This document shows positions 15,937 to 24,699 of a DNA stretch of 47,283 nucleotides, piece after piece. The notes under the pieces are model-generated. The model did not search any database, was not told the DNA's origin, and saw nothing but the letters and a program-made list of their open reading frames with translations. Within the stretch, counting starts at the first letter, position 1. Each line of letters begins with the position of its first letter. The position numbers were made by a program, and so were the translations under genes. The stretch covers positions 1-47,283 of the forward strand of contig CAJXWJ010000024.1 of the NCBI GenBank assembly GCA_913062925.1. The letters are read 5' to 3'. This stretch comes from an uncultured Pseudorhodobacter sp. (GTDB lineage: Bacteria; Pseudomonadota; Alphaproteobacteria; Rhodobacterales; Rhodobacteraceae).

Positions 15937-16950
15937 ATGCTATTGGTGGTCAATGCGGGTTCGTCTTCGGTTAAGGTCTCGTTGTTTGAGGGCGATATCG
16001 AGCTGCGGCGCGGGCTTGCCTCCGAGATTGGGGCGCAGGGGCATGAGGCGGCTTTGGCGGGGTTTCTGGCCGATGGCTTTGGCGCAGGGCTGAAGGCTGC
16101 GGCGCACCGCGTGGTGCATGGCGGGGCTGGGCTGACCGCGCCCTGTCGCCTGACGGATGCAACAATCGCCGCGATCGAGGCCTGCGTGCCGCTGGCGCCT
16201 TTGCACAATCCGGCCAATCTGGTGGGGATCCGGGCTATGGCAAGCCTGCTGCCCGATCTGCCGCAATATGCGAGCTTTGACACCGGATTTCACGCCAGCA
16301 ACCCCGAGGTGGCGTTGGCCTATGCCCTGCCCACCGCCGAGCGCGCGCGTGGCATCAGGCGCTATGGCTTTCACGGCATCAGCTATGCGGGGCTCGTGCG
16401 GCATCTGCGCGCGACGGTGCCCGAAGGCCTGCCAAAGCGGTTGCTTGGGCTGCATCTGGGCAATGGCGCTTCGCTTTGCGCGATGGTGGACGGCGTTTCG
16501 GTCGCCACCACCATGGGCTATTCGCCGCTGGATGGGCTGACGATGGGCACACGTTCGGGCAGCATTGATGGCAATGCGGTGTTGCGGTTGGCCGAGCTGC
16601 ACGGCATTGACGGTGCGACCCGGATTTTGAACCGCGAAAGCGGCTTGCTGGGGCTTGGCGGCAGCAGTGACATGCGCGCGCTGCAAGCCGCAGGCACGCC
16701 CGAGGCCGGCTTTGCCCGCGCGCATTTCGCCTATTGGGTGCAGCGCCATGCCGGCAGCATGATGGCCGCGATGGGCGGCTTGGATGCCATCGCCTTTACC
16801 GGCGGCATTGGCGAGAATGATGCCGAGATGCGGGCCCAGATCTTGAAGGGGCTGGCTTGGGCGGGGCAGGTGCCGGCCTATGTGGTGGCAGCCGAAGAAG
16901 AGCGCAGCATTGCCATCGAGGCGCAGGCTTTGATGGCGCGGGGGCTTTAG
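15937..16950 (+). CDS. ackA: Acetate kinase
   Basis: A 337-residue member of the acetokinase family. It interconverts acetyl phosphate + ADP and acetate + ATP. Features are the N-terminal phosphate loop NAGSSSVK, HRVVHGG, FDTGFHA with the catalytic Asp, YGFHGISY, LGNGAS, TRSG and FTGGIGEN. It is about 60 residues shorter than the usual 400, mostly through shorter loops; all catalytic blocks are present. It starts at the base after the tauE stop. In most taurine clusters phosphotransacetylase (pta) occupies this place, so here acetyl phosphate seems routed to substrate-level ATP formation (inference). Confidence 0.88.
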   Translation: MLLVVNAGSSSVKVSLFEGDIELRRGLASEIGAQGHEAALAGFLADGFGAGLKAAAHRVVHGGAGLTAPCRLTDATIAAIEACVPLAPLHNPANLVGIRAMASLLPDLPQYASFDTGFHASNPEVALAYALPTAERARGIRRYGFHGISYAGLVRHLRATVPEGLPKRLLGLHLGNGASLCAMVDGVSVATTMGYSPLDGLTMGTRSGSIDGNAVLRLAELHGIDGATRILNRESGLLGLGGSSDMRALQAAGTPEAGFARAHFAYWVQRHAGSMMAAMGGLDAIAFTGGIGENDAEMRAQILKGLAWAGQVPAYVVAAEEERSIAIEAQALMARGL

Positions 16951-17026
16951 GTCTTGTTCGCGCGCTCACATGGGCTAGGGTTTGCGCAGGGGGATGCTAT
17001 GCGCACTGAAATCACAGGGCTTTCTT

Positions 17027-17728
17027 ATGGCTGAGTGGCTGTCGCCAGAGGGCTGGCAAGCCGTGCGCCTGTCGCTTTGGGTGGCATTTTGGGCGATGCT
17101 GTGCAGCCTGCCTTTGGCGGTAGCGGTGGCTTGGCTGCTGGCGCGGCGCGATTTTTGGGGCAAACAGCTGCTGAACGGTCTGGTGCATCTGCCGCTGATC
17201 TTGCCGCCGGTGGTGACGGGCTATGTGCTGCTGCTGGCCTTTGGCCGGCGCGGCCTCTTTGGCCCCGCCTTGGCCGACATCGGCATTGTGTTTTCCTTTC
17301 GCTGGACGGGGGCTGCGCTGGCGGCGGCGGTGATGGGCTTTCCCTTGATGGTGCGCGCGATCCGCCTGTCGATCGAGGCGGTCGATCTGCGGCTTGAGGC
17401 TGCGGCGCGCACTTTGGGGGCTTCGGGGATTTGGGTCTTTGTGACGGTGACGCTGCCCTTGGCGCTGCCGGGGGTGCTGGCGGGGGCGATCTTGGGCTTT
17501 GCCAAGGCGCTGGGCGAATTTGGCGCGACGATCACCTTTGTTTCGGCCATACCGGGCGAGACGCAGACCCTGCCGTCGGCGATCTATGCGGCGCTACAGG
17601 TGCCCGGCCAAGACGCAGTGGCCGCACGGATGGTTGCGGTTTCGGTGGTGCTTGCGATGGGCGCGCTGATCGCCTCCGAGCTTTTGGCGCGCAGCCTGTC
17701 GCGGCGGATCGGGGCCAGCCATGCTTGA
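17027..17728 (+). CDS. modB: Molybdate ABC transporter, permease subunit
   Basis: A 233-residue permease with about five to six membrane spans and the EAA-type loop AARTLGASGIWVFVTVTLPLALPG that contacts the ATPase. Family length is about 225-230 residues. I chose the ATG at 17027, where the sequence begins MAEWLSPEGWQAVRLSLW as family members do; TTG/ATG starts up to 45 nt upstream are possible but poorly supported. It overlaps modC by 8 nt. The periplasmic binding protein gene modA, normally immediately upstream, is absent; ackA is there instead. Association with a molybdoenzyme operon supports molybdate over sulfate or thiosulfate. Confidence 0.85.
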   Translation: MAEWLSPEGWQAVRLSLWVAFWAMLCSLPLAVAVAWLLARRDFWGKQLLNGLVHLPLILPPVVTGYVLLLAFGRRGLFGPALADIGIVFSFRWTGAALAAAVMGFPLMVRAIRLSIEAVDLRLEAAARTLGASGIWVFVTVTLPLALPGVLAGAILGFAKALGEFGATITFVSAIPGETQTLPSAIYAALQVPGQDAVAARMVAVSVVLAMGALIASELLARSLSRRIGASHA

Positions 17729-18779
17729 TGTCAGCCTTAAGCACCGCTTTGCCGGATTTGATCTGGATGTCGCCTTTACCGCCCCCAAAGGCCTGACGGC
17801 GATCTTTGGCAGGTCAGGTGCTGGAAAGACAAGCATTATCAACGCGGTGGCGGGGCTTTTGCAGACAGATTATGCGCAAGTGACTTTGGACGGGGTCGAG
17901 ATTTCGACCTTGCCAACCCATCTGCGCAACGTAGGCTATGTCTTTCAAGAGGCACGGCTTTTCCCGCATATGACCGTGCAGCGTAACCTGAAATACGGCA
18001 GCTGGTTTCGCCCAAAGGCGGGGCGCGATTTTGACCGTGTGGTGGCGCTTTTGGGCTTGGAACCGCTGCTGGCGCGCGCGCCTTTGCATCTGTCTGGCGG
18101 CGAAAAGCAACGCGTGGCGATTGGGCGCGCGCTGCTGAGCAATCCGCAGATCTTGTTGATGGACGAACCGCTGTCGGCACTGGATGCGCCGCGCAAGGCC
18201 GAGATATTGCCCTATCTGGAACGCCTGCGTGACGAGGCGGGGCTGCCGATCCTTTACGTCAGCCACGCGCTGGCCGAGGTGGCGCGGCTGGCCACCACGA
18301 TGCTGGTGGTCGAGGCAGGCCGTCTGCGCCGCATCGGCCCCACCGCCGAGGTGCTGTCGGACCCGTCCTTGGCCAATGTCTTGGGGCTGCGCGCGGCCGG
18401 ATCGCTGATCACGGCGCGGCTGGTGGCGCAGGAAGACGACGGGCTGTCGCGGCTGGAAACTGCGGCGGGGCCGGTGTTCTTGCCGCGCGTTGCGGCCAGC
18501 CTTGGCGCGCTGTTGCGGCTGCGGATCCCGGCGCAGGATGTGATGATTGCGTTGCAGGCCCCGCAAGGCATCTCGGCGCTGAACGTGTTGGCGGTGCGGA
18601 TCGAGGCGCTGCGGCTGGGCGAGGGGCCGGGGGCGATCTTGACGCTTGCCTTGGGCGAAGAACGCTTGCTTGCGCGCATCACCCAACGCTCGGTGGCAGC
18701 GCTTGGGCTGGCGGTGGGGCAAGAGGTGTTTGCGGTGCTGAAATCGGTGGCACTTGCACAGGGCGATATCGGCGGTTGA
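17721..18779 (+). CDS. modC: Molybdate ABC transporter, ATP-binding subunit
   Basis: A 352-residue ABC ATPase. Walker A GRSGAGKTS is at 30-38, the signature LSGGEKQ at 124-130 and Walker B ILLMDE at 144-149. The C-terminal third (about 285-350) is the molybdate-binding TOBE/MOP domain that separates ModC from shorter importers and may act as a feedback sensor. It starts inside the end of modB. The 89-nt gap to soeA, with no clear terminator, fits a single transcript that makes both molybdate uptake and the molybdoenzyme. Confidence 0.87.
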   Translation: MLDVSLKHRFAGFDLDVAFTAPKGLTAIFGRSGAGKTSIINAVAGLLQTDYAQVTLDGVEISTLPTHLRNVGYVFQEARLFPHMTVQRNLKYGSWFRPKAGRDFDRVVALLGLEPLLARAPLHLSGGEKQRVAIGRALLSNPQILLMDEPLSALDAPRKAEILPYLERLRDEAGLPILYVSHALAEVARLATTMLVVEAGRLRRIGPTAEVLSDPSLANVLGLRAAGSLITARLVAQEDDGLSRLETAAGPVFLPRVAASLGALLRLRIPAQDVMIALQAPQGISALNVLAVRIEALRLGEGPGAILTLALGEERLLARITQRSVAALGLAVGQEVFAVLKSVALAQGDIGG

Positions 18780-18868
18780 ACGCCAAAAGCGTCGCATCAA
18801 GGCAAGTCATTGCCGCGATAGGACGACAAAGTAATCGAAGGCCGCAAAGCGCGCGCAGGAGGGACGAC

Positions 18869-21637
18869 ATGACGACGCAACCCAAGATTAACCTCTCGCC
18901 CAAGGTCTCGGACGAGGTGCGCCGCACCACCTGCTATATGTGTGCCTGCCGCTGCGGCATCAATGTGCATCTGAAATCGGGCAGCGTGTCTTATATCGAA
19001 GGCAATCGCGATCATCCGGTGAACAAGGGCGTGCTTTGCGCCAAGGGGGCTTCGGGGATCATGCAGGTCAAGGCGCCAAGCCGGTTGCGTGCGCCGCTGC
19101 GCCGGGTCGGGCCGCGCGGCTCTGGCGCGTTTGAAGAAATCTCTTGGGACGAGGCCTTGGCGCTTGCGGTCAGCTGGATGAAGCCTTTGCGCGAAACCGC
19201 GCCCGAGAAATTCGCCTTTTTCACCGGCCGCGATCAAAGCCAAAGCCTGACGGGCTGGTGGGCGCAGGCGTTCGGCACGCCAAATTACGCAGCCCACGGC
19301 GGCTTTTGTTCGGTGAATATGGCGGCGGGGGGGATCTATACCATTGGCGGCGCGTTTTGGGAATTTGGCCAACCCGATTGGGAGCGCACCAAGATGTTCG
19401 TGCTGTTTGGCGTTGCCGAAGATCACGACAGCAACCCGATCAAGATCGGTCTGGGCAAGCTGAAAGAGCGCGGTGCCAAGGTGGTGGGGATCAACCCCAT
19501 TCGCACCGGCTACAATGCGGTGGCCGATGATTGGTATGGCATCACGCCGGGCACCGACGGGCTGTTGATCCTGTCCTTGATCCATTGCCTGTTGCAGGCG
19601 GGCAAGATTGATCTGGACTATCTTGCGCAATTCACCAACGCGCCTTTGTTGGTGATCGAAGACGGGCCGGAAAAGGGCCTGATCTTGAAGAACGCCGAAA
19701 GCCAGCCCTTTGTGATTGACAAGCGCACAGGCGCGCCCGCGCCTTGGGATGGTTTGGGCGTGCAGCCCGATCTGGGGGCGGTCTATCAGGGCCACCGCAC
19801 GGTGTTTCAGCATATGGCCGAACGCTATCTGTTGCCCGAATATGCCCCCGAGGCGGTGGCCGAGCGCTGCGGCATTCCCGCCGCCCGCATCCGCTCTTTG
19901 GCCGCAGAACTGGCCGATGTTGCCTTTAACCAAGCCATCGAGATTGACCAGCCTTGGACCGATTTTCGCGGCAATGCCCATGCGACAATGACCGGCCGTC
20001 CGGTCAGCTTTCACGCCATGCGCGGGATTTCCGCCCATGCCAACGGCTTTCAAACCGCGCGCGCATTGCATCTGTTGCAGATCGTGCTGGGCACGGTCGA
20101 GGTGCCCGGCGGCTACCGCCTTAAGCCGCCATACCCCAAACCGGTCGAGGCCCATCCCACCCCGCATTTCACCAGCGCGCCCGGTAAGCCGCTGTCTGGC
20201 CCGCATCTGGGCTATGTGCGCGGGCCGGAAAATCTGGCGCTTTTGCCCGATGGGTCGCCTGCGCGGATCGACAAGGCCTTTACTTGGGAAAACCCGCTCT
20301 CGGCGCATGGCCTGATGCATATGCTGATCCCCAACGCCCATGCCGGCGATCCCTATAAGATCGACACGCTGTTGCTTTATATGGCGAATATGGCGTGGAA
20401 TTCCTCGATGAATTCGGCGGCCGTGATGAAGATGCTGACCGATAAGACCGAAGACGGCGACTATGTCATTCCGCGCATCATCTATTCGGATGCCTATGCC
20501 TCTGAAATGGTGGCCTATGCCGATCTGATCTTGCCTGACACCACCTATCTTGAACGCCATGATTGCATCAGCCTGCTGGATCGGCCGATTTCAGAACCTG
20601 ATGCGGCGGGCGACAGCATCCGCTGGCCGGTGGTCGAGCCTGACCGCGATGTGCGCCCGTTCCAATCGGTGCTGCTGGATCTGGGCGCGCGGCTGGGGCT
20701 TGCGCCCATGGTCAAGGAAGATGGCTCGCCAAAGTTCAAAGATTACGCCGATTACATCGTCAACCACATCCGCAGGCCGGGGGTGGGGCCGCTGATCGGC
20801 TTTCGCGGCGATGGCAGTGCCGAGGGGCGCGGCGATGCCAACCCCGAGCAGATCAACCGCTATATCGAAAACGGCGGCTTTTATCAGGCGCATATCCCGC
20901 CCGAGGCCAGCTTTTACAAACCCTGGAACGCGCGTTATCAAGATTGGGCGGTGGAAACCTCGCTTTACGAGACGCCGCAGCCCTATCTTTTCACCATCTG
21001 GTCCGAACCGCTGCGCCGCTTTCAGATGGCGGGCGAGGGCTTGGGCGCGCATCAGCCGCCAGACCATCTGCGCGCGGGCTTGATGCAAACCATGGACCCG
21101 CTGCCGATCTGGTATGAACCGGCCCCCGAGCCTGACTATCCGCTGCATGCGCTGACCCAGCGGCCGATGGATATGTATCATTCCTGGGGCTCGCAGAACG
21201 CTTGGCTGCGCCAGATCAGGGGGATGAACTATCTGTATCTGCCGACCAAGGTTTGGCAAAGCAACGGCTTTCAGGCCGGCGATTACGCCCGTGTCAGCTC
21301 ACGCAATGGCACGATCGTGGTGCCGGTGGCGCATATGGCGGCGCTGAACGAACACACCGTTTGGACATGGAACGCGATTGGCAAGCGCAAGGGCGCTTGG
21401 GCCTTGGACGAAGACGCGCCCGAGGCGACCGAGGGGTTCTTGCTGAACCATCTGATTTCAGAGCTGCTGCCCGATCAGGGCGATGGGCGGCGCAGGTCTA
21501 ATTCGGATCCTGTCACCGGTCAGGCGGCCTGGTTTGATCTGAAGGTTAAAATCGAACGCGTCGGGCCGCGCGATGAAGCCGAGCCCGCCTTCGGCGCCAT
21601 CCCGCGCGCTGTGCCACAAGGAGGAGACCGGCTATGA
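18869..21637 (+). CDS. soeA: Sulfite dehydrogenase (quinone), molybdopterin catalytic subunit
   Basis: A 922-residue Mo-bisMGD oxidoreductase. It should oxidise sulfite to sulfate on the cytoplasmic side of the membrane. The N-terminal [4Fe-4S] ligands are C22, C25, C29 (CYMCACRC) and C57; C147 in HGGFCSVNM is the probable molybdenum ligand. There is no twin-arginine signal, as expected for cytoplasmic SoeA and unlike periplasmic DMSO or thiosulfate reductases. The ATG at 18869 has AGGAGGG 6 nt upstream, one of the best ribosome binding sites in the window; the frame extends upstream without such support. The soeB ATG overlaps its stop. Position after xsc and modBC supports sulfite as substrate. 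Confidence 0.88.
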   Translation: MTTQPKINLSPKVSDEVRRTTCYMCACRCGINVHLKSGSVSYIEGNRDHPVNKGVLCAKGASGIMQVKAPSRLRAPLRRVGPRGSGAFEEISWDEALALAVSWMKPLRETAPEKFAFFTGRDQSQSLTGWWAQAFGTPNYAAHGGFCSVNMAAGGIYTIGGAFWEFGQPDWERTKMFVLFGVAEDHDSNPIKIGLGKLKERGAKVVGINPIRTGYNAVADDWYGITPGTDGLLILSLIHCLLQAGKIDLDYLAQFTNAPLLVIEDGPEKGLILKNAESQPFVIDKRTGAPAPWDGLGVQPDLGAVYQGHRTVFQHMAERYLLPEYAPEAVAERCGIPAARIRSLAAELADVAFNQAIEIDQPWTDFRGNAHATMTGRPVSFHAMRGISAHANGFQTARALHLLQIVLGTVEVPGGYRLKPPYPKPVEAHPTPHFTSAPGKPLSGPHLGYVRGPENLALLPDGSPARIDKAFTWENPLSAHGLMHMLIPNAHAGDPYKIDTLLLYMANMAWNSSMNSAAVMKMLTDKTEDGDYVIPRIIYSDAYASEMVAYADLILPDTTYLERHDCISLLDRPISEPDAAGDSIRWPVVEPDRDVRPFQSVLLDLGARLGLAPMVKEDGSPKFKDYADYIVNHIRRPGVGPLIGFRGDGSAEGRGDANPEQINRYIENGGFYQAHIPPEASFYKPWNARYQDWAVETSLYETPQPYLFTIWSEPLRRFQMAGEGLGAHQPPDHLRAGLMQTMDPLPIWYEPAPEPDYPLHALTQRPMDMYHSWGSQNAWLRQIRGMNYLYLPTKVWQSNGFQAGDYARVSSRNGTIVVPVAHMAALNEHTVWTWNAIGKRKGAWALDEDAPEATEGFLLNHLISELLPDQGDGRRRSNSDPVTGQAAWFDLKVKIERVGPRDEAEPAFGAIPRAVPQGGDRL

Positions 21638-22365
21638 CCGCTTTGCCGCAGACCACCGCCAAGAAACTGGGGCTGGTGATTGATCTGGACACCTGCGTCG
21701 GCTGTCAGGCCTGCGTGACCGCCTGCAAGGGCTGGAACGATCAGGGCGCGGGCCTGTCTGATCAGCAGCCTTACGGCGCGGATCCGTCGGGAACCTTCCT
21801 AAACCGCGTTCACAGCTTCGAGGTGCAACCCCCTGAGGGTGAAGCACAAATCGTCAACTTCCCGCGCAGCTGTCTGCACTGCGAAGACGCGCCTTGCGTG
21901 ACGGTGTGCCCCACTGGGGCCAGCTATAAACGCGCCGAGGATGGCATCGTTTTGGTCAATGAAGATGCCTGTATCGGCTGCGGGCTTTGCGCTTGGGCCT
22001 GTCCTTACGGCGCGCGCGAGCTGGATCAGGCGGCGGGGGTGATGAAGAAATGCACGCTTTGCGTTGACCGCATCTATAACGAAAACCTGCCCGAGGAAGA
22101 CCGCGAACCGGCCTGCGTGCGCGGCTGTCCGACCGGCGCGCGGCATTTTGGCGATTTCGCCGACCCTGACAGCAAGGTCAGCAAACTGACTGCGGCGCGC
22201 GAGGGCTATGCGCTGATGCCCGATCTGGGCACCAAGCCCGTGAACCGCTATTTGCCACCGCGCAAAAAGGATCTGCGCCACGAGGCCAGCGTTCTGGCAC
22301 CATTGTTGGACATTCAGGCCAGCGGCTTTGCCGGCTGGCTTGACCGTGTTTTGGGGAAAATCTGA
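21634..22365 (+). CDS. soeB: Sulfite dehydrogenase, iron-sulfur subunit
   Basis: A 243-residue DmsB/NrfC-type electron-transfer subunit with sixteen cysteines in four [4Fe-4S] sets: C21/24/27/31, C80/83/88/92, C113/116/119/123 and C140/143/161/165. It would carry electrons from the SoeA molybdenum centre to the SoeC quinone site. There is no signal peptide. Both ends are coupled by overlap (ATGA with soeA, TGATG with soeC), giving equal synthesis of the three subunits. Confidence 0.9.
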   Translation: MTALPQTTAKKLGLVIDLDTCVGCQACVTACKGWNDQGAGLSDQQPYGADPSGTFLNRVHSFEVQPPEGEAQIVNFPRSCLHCEDAPCVTVCPTGASYKRAEDGIVLVNEDACIGCGLCAWACPYGARELDQAAGVMKKCTLCVDRIYNENLPEEDREPACVRGCPTGARHFGDFADPDSKVSKLTAAREGYALMPDLGTKPVNRYLPPRKKDLRHEASVLAPLLDIQASGFAGWLDRVLGKI

Positions 22366-23231
22366 TGCATCCGGCACCTTCGGTTATACTCTTTTCGGTT
22401 TTCTCGGGCATGGGCTTTGGGCTGCTGGCGTTTTTGGGCTTTGGCTTTGTGCAGGCCGCTGGCTGGATCGCCTTTTTGTGGTGGGGTTTGGGCTATGGTC
22501 TTGCAGTGATTGGGCTTTTGGCGGCGAGCTTTCACTTGGGCAACCCCAAGAACGCGCTTAAGGCCTTTAGCCAATGGCGCACAAGCTGGCTCAGCCGCGA
22601 GGCTTGGGCCTCGGTTGCGACCCTGCTGCTGCTGGCACCGATGGCGCTGTCAGATTGGCTGGGCTTGGGGCTTTGGCGCGGCTTTGGCTGTCTGGGGGCG
22701 GTGCTGGCACTGGTGACGGTCTTTACCACCGCGATGATCTACACCCAAATCAAAGCCGTGCCGCGCTGGCATCATTGGAGCACGCCGCTGGTGTTTTTGG
22801 CCTTTGCGCTGACGGGGGGGGCGGTGCTGGCGGGGCTTGCGGTGGCGCAGGTCTTGCTGGCGGGGCTGGTGGCGCTGTTGCTGCTGGTTTGGCGGATTGG
22901 CGATGGGCAATTCGCGCGCGCAGGCCAAAGCATGAATACCGCCACCGGCTTGCAGGGCGAGATTTCGGTGTTCGAGCGTGGCCATACCGCAGGCAACTAC
23001 CTGCTGCGCGAGATGATCTATGTGGTGGGGCGCAAACATGCGGCCAAGCTGCGCGGGCTGTCCTTGGTGCTGGTGGGGCCGCTGCCGGCGCTGGTGCTGG
23101 CGCTGTCGGGGCTGGCGGTTTGGGGCTTTGCGGTGGCGGCGCTGCTGCATCTGATCGGCGCTTTGATGGTGCGCTGGTTGTTTTTCGCCCAAGCCGAGCA
23201 TGTTGTTGGGCTATACTACGGTGCAAGATAA
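22365..23231 (+). CDS. soeC: Sulfite dehydrogenase, membrane anchor subunit
   Basis: A 288-residue membrane protein of the DmsC type with about eight hydrophobic spans. It anchors SoeAB to the inner face of the membrane and should pass electrons to ubiquinone. A soluble loop carrying HLGNPKNALKAFSQWRTSWLSREAW follows span two, as in DmsC relatives. It is the last gene of the sulfonate/sulfite module; a short repeat and the TM hydrolase gene follow. Confidence 0.88.
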   Translation: MHPAPSVILFSVFSGMGFGLLAFLGFGFVQAAGWIAFLWWGLGYGLAVIGLLAASFHLGNPKNALKAFSQWRTSWLSREAWASVATLLLLAPMALSDWLGLGLWRGFGCLGAVLALVTVFTTAMIYTQIKAVPRWHHWSTPLVFLAFALTGGAVLAGLAVAQVLLAGLVALLLLVWRIGDGQFARAGQSMNTATGLQGEISVFERGHTAGNYLLREMIYVVGRKHAAKLRGLSLVLVGPLPALVLALSGLAVWGFAVAALLHLIGALMVRWLFFAQAEHVVGLYYGAR

Positions 23232-23253
23232 GGCTGGGGGCGCAAGATAAGGC
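23223..23253 (+). repeat. Short direct repeat at the soeC stop
   Basis: GCAAGATAAGGC occurs twice (23223-23234 and 23242-23253) at a 19-nt period. The first copy contains the soeC TAA stop. It looks like a small local duplication and lies in the leader of the next gene. No function is evident. Confidence 0.6.
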
Positions 23254-23259
23254 GGGGTT

Positions 23260-24699
23260 ATGCTGCGAGCGATTGTTGCGAGTGTTTTGATTGCCCTGTC
23301 GCTTGCGGTGCTGGAATATGCCCGCTGGGGCGTGCAGATCGGCAGCTTTCAGGTCGGGCAAACCCCTGTCACCGAATATGCGCAGCGCGGCGCGGATGGC
23401 CCTGTGGTGGTGGTGGCGCACGGCTTTGCCGGATCGCAGCAGATGATGCAGGGCTATGCGCTGCCGCTGGCGCAGGCGGGGTATCGGGTGTTTGTGTTTG
23501 AATTTCTGGGCCATGGCCGCAATCCAGCGCCGATGTCGGGGGATGTGACGTCGGTGGATGGCACCACGCGGCTGTTGGTCGATCAAACCCGAGCGGTGAT
23601 TGATGCGGTGTCGCCAAGCACGGGGCAGGTTGCTTTGCTGGGCCATTCGATGGCGACCGATATCTTGCTGCGCGCCGCCAAGGGGCGCAGCGACATCGGC
23701 CCGATGGTGCTGATTTCGGCCTTTTCCAACGAGATGACCGCGCACTATCCGGCCAATCTTTTGCTGGTCGCAGGCGCTTGGGAGCCGGGTTTGCGCGACT
23801 TTGGCCTGCGTGCCTTGCGCATGGTCGCAGCGGATGCGCCCGAAGGCAGCACGGCGCAAAGCGGCGATGTGATCCGCCGCGCGGTGGCGGCGCCCTTTAG
23901 CGAACATGTCTCGGTCTTGCACAGCCGCCGCGCGCGGGCCGAGGCGGTTTCTTGGCTGAACCTTGCCTATGGCCGCAGCGCAAGTCCGGCGATTGTGCCA
24001 ACGGGCTGGGCGATCTTGGGGCTGCTGGCGGGGCTGGTGCTGCTGTTTCGCCCGATTGCGGCCTTGCTGGCTCTGCAAAGCCGCGCGGTGCTGGCGCCAA
24101 GCGGTAGGCAAATGGCGGCTTTGCTGATTTTACCGGCGCTGATTGCGCCGCCGATTGCGGTATGGGTTGATCCGCAGGTGCTGCCGGTGCTGGTGGCCGA
24201 TTATCTGGGGCTGCATCTGTTTCTCTATGGTTTGCTGCAACTGGCGATGCTGGCGCTTTGGCGGCTGCTGGATCTGCGGCTGAATTGGGCGGGCTTGGCG
24301 CTGTTGCTGGGCTGGTGCGCGGTCTTTGGTCTGGGGCTGGACCGCTATGCGGCGAACTTTTGGCCCACCACGGGCCGGCTTTGGATCATTGCGGTGCTAA
24401 GTCTGGGCGCTGTGCCCTATATGCTGGCCGATTGCGCGCTGACAGCGCAAGCGGGGCTGGCGCGGCGCTTTGCGGTGCGGGCGGGGTTTTTGGCCTCATT
24501 GGGGTTGGCGGTGGCGCTGGATTTCAAGGGGCTGTTTTTCCTCTTGCTGATCGCGCCGGTGATGGTGCTGTTCTATCTGGTCTTTGGCAGCATGGGGCGC
24601 GAGGTGTCGCGCCGCAGCGGGCCAATGGCTGCGGGGCTGGCGTTGGGGGTGGTGCTGGCTTGGGCCTTGGGCGTCAGCTTTCCGCTGTTTCAAAGCTAG
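23260..24699 (+). CDS. Alpha/beta hydrolase with C-terminal multi-span membrane domain
   Basis: A 479-residue two-part protein. Residues 1-20 form a membrane segment. Residues about 35-235 are an alpha/beta hydrolase with oxyanion motif AHGFAGS (about 53-59) and nucleophile S130 in GHSMAT. From about 245 to the end there are roughly seven hydrophobic spans. The hydrolase domain would face the periplasm if the first span is a signal anchor. It may cleave a lipid or lipophilic ester; the substrate is unknown. It lies between soeC and bchO. It is convergent with bchO, with stops overlapping in CTAG, and is not one of the classical photosynthesis genes. Confidence 0.7.
   Translation: MLRAIVASVLIALSLAVLEYARWGVQIGSFQVGQTPVTEYAQRGADGPVVVVAHGFAGSQQMMQGYALPLAQAGYRVFVFEFLGHGRNPAPMSGDVTSVDGTTRLLVDQTRAVIDAVSPSTGQVALLGHSMATDILLRAAKGRSDIGPMVLISAFSNEMTAHYPANLLLVAGAWEPGLRDFGLRALRMVAADAPEGSTAQSGDVIRRAVAAPFSEHVSVLHSRRARAEAVSWLNLAYGRSASPAIVPTGWAILGLLAGLVLLFRPIAALLALQSRAVLAPSGRQMAALLILPALIAPPIAVWVDPQVLPVLVADYLGLHLFLYGLLQLAMLALWRLLDLRLNWAGLALLLGWCAVFGLGLDRYAANFWPTTGRLWIIAVLSLGAVPYMLADCALTAQAGLARRFAVRAGFLASLGLAVALDFKGLFFLLLIAPVMVLFYLVFGSMGREVSRRSGPMAAGLALGVVLAWALGVSFPLFQS

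Noticed and set aside
18797-20560. 587-codon minus-strand frame opposite soeA
   Set aside because: soeA carries clear Fe-S and molybdopterin motifs with a strong ribosome binding site; the antisense frame has none.
18869-21637. soeA as a DMSO, thiosulfate or tetrathionate reductase
   Set aside because: No twin-arginine signal is present, and linkage to xsc, tauE and modBC favours cytoplasmic sulfite dehydrogenase, although the fold alone does not decide.
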